Assembly (NCBI RefSeq): GCF_963675165.1
Contig: NC_087382.1
Span: 5,371,963 to 5,435,962, forward strand
Length of the DNA stretch: 64,000 nt
Direction of reading: 5' to 3'
From: Halichondria panicea
Taxonomy: Eukaryota > Porifera > Demospongiae > Suberitida > Halichondriidae
Shown here: piece after piece, positions 24,161 through 34,605 of the stretch
How the letters are laid out: every line of letters begins with the position of its first letter
How positions within the stretch are numbered: the first letter of the stretch is position 1
Notes under the pieces: model-generated
What the model was told of the DNA's origin: nothing
The model's input: the letters and a program-made list of their open reading frames with translations, nothing else
Database searches by the model: none
Made by a program: the position numbers and the translations under genes

Positions 24161-25700
24161 ATGAGACAAACTAACTCTACGAGCGAAGGCAGCCCTCTGG
24201 TATCAAGGAATGGCTGTTGCAAGTACAGAGTGAGATGGTTTTATTCCAAAGGAGCATTTCTCGTTCTGGTCTGGATTATGCTGTTGACTATAGCCTGTAT
24301 ATCAGTGTCTCATATATTTCGTAACGTCAATTTTGTAATTTCAAAATGGCTATTTGCTATTCCTATTGTGTTTTGTTTGTTGGGAGCTGTTTTCTCAGGA
24401 TGGCTAGCCGACGCTAAGCTGGGGAACTACAGAGTGATGAAATACAGTTTTGTACTGTTGTTTCTTACAACTTTGCTTTCCAGTGTCATCACCCTACTTC
24501 CTGGCATTGCTCATTACGTGTATGTTGTGAGTGTCGTGTACTGCATAGGTGGGAGTATCTCTATAGTAGCTGTGGTAGCATGCTTTGTTACCTTATTACA
24601 GCTTGGCCTGGATCAGATGCCTGATGCTTCATCTTCCAATATCACTAGTTTTATTGCCTGGTTTATATTCAGTATCTATGCTGGTGTTTGGATCCCGAAC
24701 GTTTCCAATACCCATTATATCTGGTACTTTGTGTAGCAGTCAAATACCATACTGGGTTGTCCAACTTTACAGTTTGCTGCCACCTTTGTGTATGAGTGCT
24801 GTTCTTATTCTTGACTTCCTCCTAGCTAAGAAATGGCTTATAATTGAGCCAAAGTCACCTCAGTCTCTAACAACCATCTACCGTGTTCTCAAGTTTGCAG
24901 CCAAGCACAAGGCTCCCCTCAATCGCAGTGCTCTCACATATTGGGAGGAAAACGTACCTTCGAGAATGGACCTGGGAAAGTCAAGATATGGTGGACCATT
25001 CACTACAGAGCAAGTTGAAGATATGAAGACCATCCTACGTTTGTTACCCCTCTGCTTAACACTATGGCTTCTTGGGTGCTCACTTGCAATATTCCATCCA
25101 CCACATGAAACATTGTATCTCCCCGATATGAACAGTTATGTTTCAGAGCTTCTGGCCTTAATCACATACAACTCTTGGTGGTGTGGTATGGTTTGGACGG
25201 TCTTTTATGAATTTATTCTATACGTGATTCGTAATAGGCTTCCCAGTATTCTTAGAAAAATCGGAATCATTTCTTTCTTAATCACGGCTCTCAACATTGT
25301 GCTTGTAATTCTAGGACTAGTCCACTACTATCACAGTGATTTAATGGAAGTTCATTATGTCATTGTGATATTATATTCAGTTTCTCAAGGTTTGCTCACA
25401 ATGTTGCTTGCTAGTGCCATGCTGCAGTTAGTTTGTGCTCAGGCTCCATACAACATGAGAGGAGTGTTTGGTGGGTGTATAACATTTGCGTTGATGTCAC
25501 CTTCGATTATCAGCCATTCTTTTCCATTGAAATTCACATTAACAATATTATATGGAATTAAAGCCGCTGTCAGTCTGCTTGGATTCATCGTGTACTGCCT
25601 CCTGGCTCGCTGGTACAAGAGGAGAGTTAGAGACGAAGACTACAATGTACAAGCTGTTGTGGAGGAGGTGTATGATCGATACTTGTCAGCTCAACATTGA
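24161..25700 (+). pseudogene. SLC15-like (POT/PTR) transporter copy D, one frameshift
   Basis: ATG 24161 (MRQTNSTSEG). Full-length collinear copy with GWLADAKLGNYRVMK, QLGLDQMPDASS, the central TYWEENVPSRMDLGKS and the C-terminal YDRYLSAQH. A two-base deletion at about 24709-24710 (AATACCC where copy B has AATTTGCCC) shifts the frame and stops the first part soon after. The second part is open from there to 25700. There are small in-frame deletions too (a His/Asp region near 24325 and one Pro codon near 25223). Nearly intact, so loss is recent, or the shift is an assembly error. Confidence 0.75.
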
Positions 25701-26568
25701 CTAAATTTTATTCTGTTACGACTGCATGATACGTTTTATCCTCTGTCTTTTTGTCGATCATACATGTTCAGAACAGTTATACGTAAATGAGTGAACTATA
25801 TACATGTAGAGTTAAGTCATTGTGTTTGGGTGTGTTGGTATGTGTACTGGCATGTTGTGATCTATCTTGATCTACCCTGTTCTATCCTGATGTGTTTTGT
25901 TATGTATTTATCACACCATTCTTGTGTGATCACTTTTGTTATGATTATTATGCACCTTTCGTTTCTGGATTGTTCTGGACTATTCTCGATTATTCTCTTA
26001 TTCTCGATCAGCCCCCTGGGACTTGACTCTTATAAATAGCATTACCTTTTTCAATTGTTGTTGTTGCTGATACCATGTACTTATTGTGCATTTACTTACG
26101 AAGTAAAAAATATTTATTGGCAGTCAATCTCTGAACTTGAAACAATAGCAATAAATAGTCTAGCCTGTCTAGCTATAATCTTTTGCATGGTTGCAAGAAG
26201 AACCCAACAGGCTGTTTTGCACACATAATTAGCTCTAATACAGTCATGCAATTTATTATTGGACACCTTTGATTATCTTTGAGCTTGTATTAACAATCAA
26301 TGCATGTACAAATACTGAAACTACGCTCATAGCAGCATGATTATTATGGCCATTTGGGAGAAATCTGTTGAAGTTCCACCATGCACTATAACTATGTTGA
26401 CTTATTGTACGAACCACTCCATGCATGGGCACTGTATGAATAGATTCACTCAGGTGTGTCTCTGAGCACTGGATATGATGAATAGATTCACTCAGGATTG
26501 TTGCCACCAATAGATATTGCTCGCAACTGTCCCTATAATTAGATATACTGTGTGTGTGTGTGTCTGTT

Positions 26569-27627
26569 ATGAGACAAATTAACTCTATACGAACGAAGGC
26601 AGCCCTCTGGTATCAAGGAATGGCTGCTAGTGCAAGTACATGTACAAAGCTATTCCAACAAAGCATTTCTCTTCTTTTACCCCCCAGGTCTTCGCTACCA
26701 CACGTGGACTTGGCCCAGCAGCTACATCCTTCTACAAATGCCTGGCCAGCATGCTCTCAAACAAATGGAAGCAACCATACAGCACCATGCACCATTGGCT
26801 GGCTAAGATCATTCTCACTACTCAGATCCTCTATCATGTGTCTGAGAGGTGCCAAATCTTCGAAGTCATCCTTCAACGGCCATCTATAGCTGCTTCCGTG
26901 GACCTCACCATTGCGGACTCCAACCTCTCTGTCTGAACTCTGAATAATTATAGCTTCACATTACCTTGCCTTATCCATTTCTCAGCCTCCGTCACTCGAA
27001 ATTATTCAATACATGTTAAAAAAAAAACAGAGCATTTCTCGTTGGGGGCTGGAGTATGCTGTTTATGATCAGTTAGTGTCTCATGCATTCCGTCAACGAC
27101 CTGATGTCAATTTTGAAATGGCTAGATCTAGATGCTATCCCTATAATTGCATTTGGTTTTTTGGAGCTGTTTTCTCAGGATGGCTAGTTGACGCTAAGCT
27201 GGGGAACTATATAGAGTAGTGTTGTTCCTCCAGTATTTGTTTTTTCTAGTGCCACACTATAGTTCCTGACATTGCTCATTACTTGAGCTTGTTTCTAATT
27301 CTGGAACCAGTCTACTACTATATCACAGTGATTTAGGCAGTCCATTATAATTGAAATATTACATTCGGTTTCTCAAAGTTTGCTCACAATGTTACTTGCT
27401 AGTATCATGTGCAGCTATAGTTTGTGCTCAGGCTCCATACAACATGAGAGGAGTGTTTGGTGGGTGTATGGCACTTGTGTTGATGTCACCTTCAATTATC
27501 AGCTCTTCTTTTCTATTGAACATCACTATTATAATTAGGATTAAAGCCGCTCTGTCAGTCTGCTTGGCTTCATCCTGTAGATCTACTTGTCTCCTGGCTT
27601 ACTGGTACAAGAGGAGAGCTTGAGATG
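26569..27627 (+). pseudogene. SLC15-like degenerate copy with LINE insert (unit D2)
   Basis: Sister of unit C2: ATG 26569, short N-terminal piece, LINE fragment at about 26665-26890, then remnants around GWLVDAKLGNY (27175-27215), VCAQAPYNMRG (27420-27460) and YWYKRR (27600-27620). Several segments match C2 more closely than any full copy. This supports duplication of a full-copy plus degenerate-copy block. Confidence 0.75.
26665..26890 (+). mobile_element. LINE 3' coding fragment in unit D2
   Basis: Same LINE end as at 21560-21790, with its own small deletions (for example loss of the RC residues after GWLR). Confidence 0.6.
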
Positions 27628-28069
27628 AGATGAAGACACAAGCTTTTATGGAGGAAGTCTATATGATCTGTTATATAGACACGTTTTTTTCATCATCTGC
27701 ATGTCTGTCAATCATGCATGTATGTCGTAAAATGTAATGTGTTACTACATGATGTAAAAATATAATATTCATTTGTTGTGTTTCCACACATAATTATTTT
27801 CATCATCTATATACAGTCATGCAATTTCAATTTGTCAATGGACACCTCTGATAATAATTATATCTTTTATTAACGATTGATTGTATGTACGAATACTGAA
27901 ACTAAACTTCTAATAGCAACATGATTCCTTTGAAGTTCCACTATAATTTTGTCTTTATAAGAACCACACAGTAGTTACAAGTTTCACTCATTCCAATACT
28001 ATTTCAAATAGATTTTGCTCTCCTATAGTTACAACAATAGTGTTTGCCATCCCTACATGTGCATCAGTC

Positions 28070-29626
28070 ATGAGACAAAGTAACTCTACGAACGAAGCCA
28101 GGCCTCTGGTATCAAGGAATGGCTGGTGCAAGTACAGAGTGAGGTGGTTCTATTCCAAAGGAGCATTTCTCGTGCTGGTCTGGGTTATGCTGTTGACTAT
28201 AGCCTGTATATCAGTGTACCATGTGTTCCATCAACAACCTTATGTCAATTCTGTAATTTCGAAATGGCTACTTGCTATCCCACCTGTGTTTGGTTTGTTC
28301 GGAACTGTTTTCTCAGGATGGTTAGCTGACGCTAAGCTGGGGAACTACAGAGTGATGAAATACAGTTTTGTGCTGTTATTTCTTACAAGTTTGTTTTCTA
28401 GTGCCGTCACCCTAGTTCCTGGCATTGCTCATTACGTATATGTTGTGAGTGTCTTGTACTGCATAGGTGGGAGTCTCTCTATAGTAGCTGTGGTAGCATG
28501 CTATGTTACTTCACTACAACTTGGCCTGGATCAGATGCCTGATGCTTCATCTTCCAATATCACTAGTTTTATTGCCTGGTTTGCATTCAGTATCTATGCT
28601 GGTGTTTGGATTCCTTATGTTGTCGATTTACCCATTATATCTGGTACTTTGTGTATCAGTCAAATACCATACTGGGTTGTCCAACTTTACAGTTTGTTGC
28701 CACCTTTGTGTTTGAGTGTTGTTCTTATTCTTGATTTTCTCCTAGCTAAGAAATGGCTTATAATTGAGCCAAAGTCACCTCAGTCTCTAACAACCATCTA
28801 CCAAGTTCTCAAGTTTGCAGCCAAGCACAAAGCTCCCCTCAATCGCAGTGCTCTCACATACTGGGAGGAAGACGTACCTTCAAGAATGAACCTGGGAAAG
28901 TCAAGATATGGTGGACCATTCACTACAGAGCAAGTTGAAGATGTGAAGACCATCCTACGTTTGTTACCCCTCTGCTTAACGCTATGGCTTCTTGGGTGCT
29001 CACTTGCAATATTCCATCCGCTAAACTATAGTGTTTATCCTCGAGATTGGAATTGTTATGTTTCAAGGCTTCTGTCCTTGTTCACATATCACAATTTGTG
29101 GTGTGGTATGGTTTGGACTGTCTTTTATGAATTTGTTCTATACCCAGTGATTTGTAACAAGCTTCCCAGCATCCTTAGAAGAATTGAGATAATTTCTCTC
29201 TTCAATATGACTCTCAGTATTGTGTTTCTAATTCTGCAACTACTACAAACCAATTTCGATGATTTAGATGCAATCAAGTATGTTACAATCGTCTTAACTT
29301 CAATTTCTAGAGGTTTGCTCACAATGTTGCTTGCTAGTACCATGCTGGAGTTAATTTGTGCTCAAGCTCCATACAACATGAGAGGATTGTTTGGAGGGTG
29401 TTTGGTGCTGGTGTTGTTCTCATCTTTTATTATTGGCTATTGCTTTCCATTGAACGTCAGACTCACAATATATGAGGTTATTGTTAGAGTAGGCATCAGT
29501 CTGCTTGGATTTATCCTGTACTGCCTCCTTGCTCGCTGGTATAAAAGGAGAGTTAGAGACGAGGACTACAATGCACACAGAGTGGTGGAGGAGGTATATG
29601 ATCGATATTTGTCAGCTCAGCATTGA
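28070..29626 (+). CDS. SLC15-like (POT/PTR) transporter, intact copy E
   Basis: The only open copy in the array: 518 residues in one exon from ATG 28070 (MRQSNSTNEA), chosen because all sister units begin there. Proposed role: proton-coupled oligopeptide/amino-acid-type transport across a plasma or lysosomal membrane; substrate unknown. About 12 hydrophobic segments are visible. Motifs are GWLADAKLGNYRVMK (83-97), which matches the POT loop 2-3 signature, then QLGLDQMPD (150-158), a long hydrophilic central loop (about 226-298) with GGPFTTEQVEDVKT, and the basic C-terminal RWYKRRVRDEDYN. The ExxER motif of TM1, important for proton coupling in canonical POTs, is not present; RWFYSKGAF stands in its place. 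Assignment to SLC15 rests on the loop signature and general layout, so a divergent MFS branch remains possible. The 5' flank differs from copies B and C. Confidence 0.75.
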   Translation: MRQSNSTNEARPLVSRNGWCKYRVRWFYSKGAFLVLVWVMLLTIACISVYHVFHQQPYVNSVISKWLLAIPPVFGLFGTVFSGWLADAKLGNYRVMKYSFVLLFLTSLFSSAVTLVPGIAHYVYVVSVLYCIGGSLSIVAVVACYVTSLQLGLDQMPDASSSNITSFIAWFAFSIYAGVWIPYVVDLPIISGTLCISQIPYWVVQLYSLLPPLCLSVVLILDFLLAKKWLIIEPKSPQSLTTIYQVLKFAAKHKAPLNRSALTYWEEDVPSRMNLGKSRYGGPFTTEQVEDVKTILRLLPLCLTLWLLGCSLAIFHPLNYSVYPRDWNCYVSRLLSLFTYHNLWCGMVWTVFYEFVLYPVICNKLPSILRRIEIISLFNMTLSIVFLILQLLQTNFDDLDAIKYVTIVLTSISRGLLTMLLASTMLELICAQAPYNMRGLFGGCLVLVLFSSFIIGYCFPLNVRLTIYEVIVRVGISLLGFILYCLLARWYKRRVRDEDYNAHRVVEEVYDRYLSAQH

Positions 29627-29690
29627 GATATCTGCCTTTTTATCTATGCACAGAACCATTTATGTTGGTATAGATGTACAGGTGATTCAT

Positions 29691-30423
29691 CAGGGGCGTA
29701 GCCAGACTTTTGACACAGGGGTTTCCTTTGAAAAACCAGCGGCGCGGTAGCGCCGGGAAATTTTAGCCACGCCCACTTCCGGTGCCACACCTTCTTGATT
29801 GGGGCACACCTACTGGTTACACCTACTGCTCATTGTTTGTAATGACTTTTTTTACATGTTTGTGAGAAGCTAGCTAGACTGTCTAGCTAGTCTAGCTAGC
29901 TATAGACATTCTAAAAGGCAGGTGTCAATTGTGTATTGCTAGTCTAGCTGAGCACCATTACATTTACCTGAGAGGTTTCATGTGGCTGAGATTGTTCTAA
30001 ACTTGTCCTTCCTGAATATCGAATAAAGTTGTGAGTCTGAGAATACTGGAGCATGCAGGATTGATACTAGAACTTAAGTCTTGGTCTTCTTTGTTTGAGG
30101 TAGCTAGCTAGCTAGCTGAGACAAAGCTAGCCAAAGTGAAACGATTCACAGTGCTACATGATTTATTTATTAATGATTATAGCAATTATATACATGTAAG
30201 TATGCAGTGACATTCAATATGCAGTGCCATGCACTCTCCCTTACCTGAAACTTTCCTCTTCTTAAACCAGGAGTCAAGGATTCATGGCTATTTGCAGCCA
30301 CGTGCATGAAAAGATGGGCAGGGCTGCTTGATTTCAATTATTGGGGAGCCCTGCCCAATTTTCTCAGCAGCTCCTGGGGGGGGGTTTCTGGGAAACCAGG
30401 AAACAATGGTAGCTACGCCCCTG
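29691..30423. mobile_element. 733-bp element with CAGGGGCGTAGC inverted ends
   Basis: Begins CAGGGGCGTAGCCAGA and ends with GTAGCTACGCCCCTG, giving about 12 bp of inverted match of the kind seen in hAT elements. Only 5 bp (TTCAT) repeat on both sides, against the usual 8. The interior has no transposase. Confidence 0.6.
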
Positions 30424-30795
30424 TTCATTGTGAACAGCTTGCACACACACGTACACACAAAAAAACGTGCTATATAAACAGTTTTAGTATGCTCACCGCA
30501 CTTCTTTTTTTTTTCATCAGTCTTGCAATTTATCATTGGACACCTTTGATTATCTTTGAGCTTGTATTAACGATCGATGGCATGTACGAATACTGAAACT
30601 GCAATAACCCTTTCAGGGAAGATAGTTGCTATGATTATAGGTGTGTCGCACTGCATGCAAGAATAATATAATTTCACTCAGTATTACAATACAATAATAA
30701 TAGAAACTTAGATTTTGCTCTACTAATTACAGTATATGTTTAGCAGCCATCCCTACATGACTGTGTGTGTGTGTGTGTGACTGTCTGCATGTTAT

Positions 30796-31509
30796 ATGGG
30801 ACAAACTATAAACTCTACGAACGAAGACAGCCCTCACAGTGAGGTGGTTCTATTCCAAAGGAGCATTTCTCCTTCTGGTTTGGATTCTGCTGTTGACTAT
30901 AGCCTGTTCCTCGGTGCCTGGTGTATCCCCCGGTGCCAATGTTATAATTTCGAAATGGCTACCTGTATGCTACTGGTTTGTTAGGAGCTGCATGTTTTCT
31001 CAAGATGGCTAGCTGACGCTAAACTACTTGGGAACTACAGAGTGATGAAATACAGTTGTTTCTTCCTATACTTTCTAGTCACCTGCACCCTAGTTCCTGG
31101 CGTTGCTCAATATACGTGAATGTCTTGTACTGCATAGGTGCATGGGAGTCTCTTTATCGTAGCAGGAGTAGCATGTTTTGTTACCTCACTATACAACTCG
31201 GCCTGGATCAGATGTCTGGCACTTCGTTTGGATCCTTAACTTTTCCAATTTGCCCATTCGATATGTAGCAGTCTATTACGAATTTACCATACTGGGTTGT
31301 CCAACTGTATATATATACAGTTTACTGCCACCTTTGTGTTTGAGCGTTGTTTTTATTCTTAAATTTCTCCTAGCTAATTAAGAAATGGCTTATAATTGAG
31401 TCAAAGTCACCTCAGCCTCTAACAACCATCTACCGTGTTCTCAAGTTTGCAGCCAAGCACAAGGCTCCCCTCAATCGCAGTGCTCTCACATATTGGGAGG
31501 AAGACATAC
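30796..31509 (+). pseudogene. SLC15-like degenerate copy F, C-terminus missing
   Basis: ATG 30796 begins a shifted N-terminus. Remnants follow the full copy in order: EVVLFQRS-type frame-shifted TM1 DNA, the GWLADAKL equivalent near 31000-31035, the CIGG region near 31130, QLGLDQM near 31195-31215, and the central loop to TYWEED (31480-31505). Similarity stops at about 31509, at the position of the VPSRMNLGKS segment, with unrelated sequence after it. Many indels. Confidence 0.7.
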
Positions 31510-32600
31510 CCCGGACCCCATCAATCAACACTCACCAAGAAACTGGAAAACACCCAATCATTTCATAACCAAAAAATGGAAATCTGACATAATTATCTCT
31601 CTACTAACAATAATTTTAAAGACTGCAGGAATTATATCAAAACTTTAAGTATTCTGCAAAATCATCAACAACAATTACTGCAAAGGAAAAAATCGCATAG
31701 TAATTATGCCATATACATGACTTGTAGTTATGTCAATGTCAATGGAATACGAATGTAATTACTTACGAAGCTCTTGGAAAGGCTTACTATTATTATGGTA
31801 GGACAAAACAAATTTACCATGAGAAGGTATACCATCGACTTGGGTATTTCCGAAAAACCTGTGGCCGTTTGGCAACTGCTTTACAAAGCCATTAATTAAA
31901 GAAATAATCATCAATAACTAAAGCTAAAACATAATTATATCGTATAGCAGGTAATTTTCGTCAGGTAAAACATTGGTAATTTCGTGGGCAAGCTGACCCC
32001 TCACCGAACCACGAAAACCTAGGTATTAATTTTACCGGCAATGATTTAATGCAATGGAGCAAATGCAGTTTTTTACTCACAAAAATCACTGCTGTTCAAG
32101 TCGAATGAATTTTTTACCCCAAGAAAATTACCCACTCTACAGATCTAGCATATCCCACATTGTGGGGCTTCTTGTTTCACAGGATGCTTCCGTGGTTACT
32201 GGGGAACTACAGGGGAGGTACTAAGTCTACCCCAATGTCAGACAATCAGATGGCCATGCCATTATGTGGTTGAACTGGTGCTTTCTTTCAAACTTCCCTA
32301 AGTGCATAGCATGAGGAAATCATCATGACACAATATTTAAAGTGCTTCTTAACAAGCAAAAGTAGTGAAAAACAGCTAGTATATGAAACAGACAGAAGTG
32401 TAGCATCCATTGAACAGTGAGTTTAAGATCACAATTATCATCGTAGTTACTATAATTATGGCATGCATTGTATATACAATAGGTATACATAACCATTCTT
32501 GGAGCAGTATAATTGTAACATACTACCAATTAAGAGCCATCCCATACATGCACCTCAGATATATGCTGTCTATAAGTATTCTCAGCTGGTTAGTGCTACT
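31510..32600. other. unassigned sequence with CGTGG-type repeat traces
   Basis: No gene seen. Around 31940-32110 there are short TTTCGTGG/CCACGAAA motifs in both orientations, as in the MITE at 14107-14330 and the stretch near 45590-45720. Boundaries are unclear. Confidence 0.4.
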
Positions 32601-32619
32601 GATCCTAGCCCAGAAACTC

Positions 32620-33230
32620 CTTCTTTGTGGAAGCTCCTTCTCTGTGGAACATGCTCTCTCGTGCCCGAAAGGTGGATTCCCTATCATCCGACACAACGAA
32701 ATCAGGGATGTTACGGCAAATTTACTAACAGAGGTGTGCCATGAAGTCAGCATCGAGCCAGATCTGCAACCGGTCACAGGAGAAACGTTTCAGGGAGCCT
32801 CTGCCATCACACAAGATGGGGTAAGACTAGACGTCGCCATGAGCGGATTCTGGGGAGGTAGGGTATGTGGAGACATAGGTCCACAGAGGGGTGTGGCTTG
32901 GACAGGCATGAAAGAACCTTCTGTGACGTGAGAGTGTTCAACCCACATGCTCGCTCAAACAGAAACACTAATCTCACCGCTTGCTGTCAAAAACACGAAA
33001 GACTGAAGAAGAACGCCTACGAACAAAGAGCCAGGGAGGTAGAGCATGCCTCATTCCCACCCCTGGTTTTCTCGGCAACAGGTGGATTTGGAACTGAGGC
33101 AATTACTTTTTATAAGCGCCTAGCCTGTCTCCTAGCTTCCAAGAGAGATGATCCTTATAATAGAACCATATCCTGGCTGAGATGTCGCCTCACCTTCTCC
33201 TTGTTGAGATCCTCAATTCGCTGCATCAGG
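32620..33230 (+). mobile_element. non-LTR retrotransposon 3' coding end
   Basis: Encodes the conserved end of a LINE polyprotein: FSVEHALSCPKGGFPIIRHN, LLTEVCHEVSIEPDLQP, RTFCDVRVFNPHA, then LVFSATGGFGTEA and TISWLRCRLTFSLLRSS. The Cys/His-rich start and the D...DVRVFNP segment resemble the zinc-knuckle and restriction-like endonuclease part downstream of reverse transcriptase. The frame changes near 32865-32910, where about 40 nt of extra sequence follows FWGGR. The reverse transcriptase itself is absent, so this is a 5'-truncated copy. Shorter pieces of the same end lie inside transporter units C2 and D2. Confidence 0.7.
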
Positions 33231-33515
33231 TGTTTGTGTGTATGCAGATATGCCTTGAAGACCCAAATTCCAACATCATCAGGCAAATACAAGAAAGAAA
33301 TAACTTCAGAAAGATTATGGGATCCTAAAAAGTCATAAAAGAACAAGAAAGTTTTTTCGTAGTTTTTGTAACTTTCCATACAAGCTTCATTTCAGTTTAT
33401 AATGTCATAAATATCACAATAATAATGGCCAATAGACAGTTGATATTTCCAAATGGCCAACAGGCATAATAATGGAAGCGAGTCCCTTCCTAGTGATGAA
33501 CGTTGCAATTTTGTC

Positions 33516-33541
33516 TGTGTGTGTGTGCATGTGTGTGTGTG

Positions 33542-33638
<97 letters not shown>
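33516..33638. repeat. (GT)n microsatellite, ~120 bp
   Basis: Almost pure GT repeat with two GCAT interruptions near its start. Open frames across it are artefacts. Confidence 0.95.
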
Positions 33639-33639
<1 letters not shown>

Positions 33640-33654
33640 ATGGACCGGTGTCAT

Positions 33655-34605
33655 AACATTTTGGGGCCCCCATGTTTAGGCCCCCCCGGGCCTAGAATTT
33701 AAAAATGTTGGGCCCCCCTCTTCTGCTATCTTTTCTGCACGATAGAACAAAGTCAAAGAGATATAATAATATGGTAAGGTTAGCTCTATTAGTTGACAAA
33801 GCATCAAAGAGACTGCATGCATGCAAAGACTCTGTATCAAAGTAGCAAAAATGTGTGCATTATCATTCTATCATGGAATTCAAAGTGAAGGAAGATTTAC
33901 CTTTCAAGTTACTCATGCTTTACCTATAAGAGTTAAATGCTTTGATGCAGCTCTGCAATGTTGGATCTGCCTGTAAGACAATCGATGTTGTTGCATAGCT
34001 ATCGCCATATTTGCAACTTCGTGCTTACTTTCTCAGCCCAGGCAAATTTCAGGACAAAAAAGTATAAAACACGCAATTTCAGTGCAAAGACAACAATTCA
34101 TATCTTCCTCCATGTTTTCCTATACATAGAAGATGTAAATTGTTGTGGGGATGCTCCAATAGCATCACTGGCTCAGCTCTCAAGTAATGTGGAATCACAG
34201 ATAGAAGTCAAGAGAGAAATTGTTGTATCATGGTGGAATCACAATATAGCAGTTTCCTTTCGGGACAAGGGTAATCTTGGACAGTCCTGACCAATTCGGG
34301 ACAGTTGGCACCTATGTGCTTCGTGCTGCATGAGACCTGATTCATAGAATGACATGGTGCAGTGTGGTGGCTGTGAGACCAGTGGTATACTACTGTACAT
34401 GCATGAAATGTGCATGTGTGTGTGAGGAGAGCTGCATTCAGTAACTGGCACTGCATAGACTGTGAAGACAATAGAAGACTGTATTGGTATATTTTGAGAA
34501 TGCACTGTCACATAATGTTACCGCTGTTGCGCTGTTATAATGGGGGGCCTAAAATTTTAAGAGGGGGCCTAAAATGTTAAAATTCTATGCCCGGGGGGGC
34601 CTAAA
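33655..34605. repeat. GGGGCC-rich inverted-end element, ~0.95 kb
   Basis: The left end (33659-33718) has GGGGCCCCCATG and GGCCCCCCCGGGCCTAGAA. The right end (34540-34605) has several GGGGGGCCTAAAAT units and ATGCCCGGGGGGGCC in reverse sense. It is probably a DNA element with repeated subterminal motifs. I could not define the target duplication. The interior shows no recognisable gene. Confidence 0.5.

Noticed and set aside
1-31509. General sequencing or assembly error as the cause of all frameshifts
   Set aside because: Large exons of 2067 and 2252 nt and the 1557-nt transporter E are clean in the same window, and several lesions are multi-base or nonsense. Single-base shifts in B, D and the DNAJC13-like exons could still be errors.
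33453-33702. Open frames reading poly-(CV) or poly-(TH) through GT repeats (also 56138-56335 minus strand)
   Set aside because: They are translations of (GT)n microsatellites with no start context or conserved sequence.
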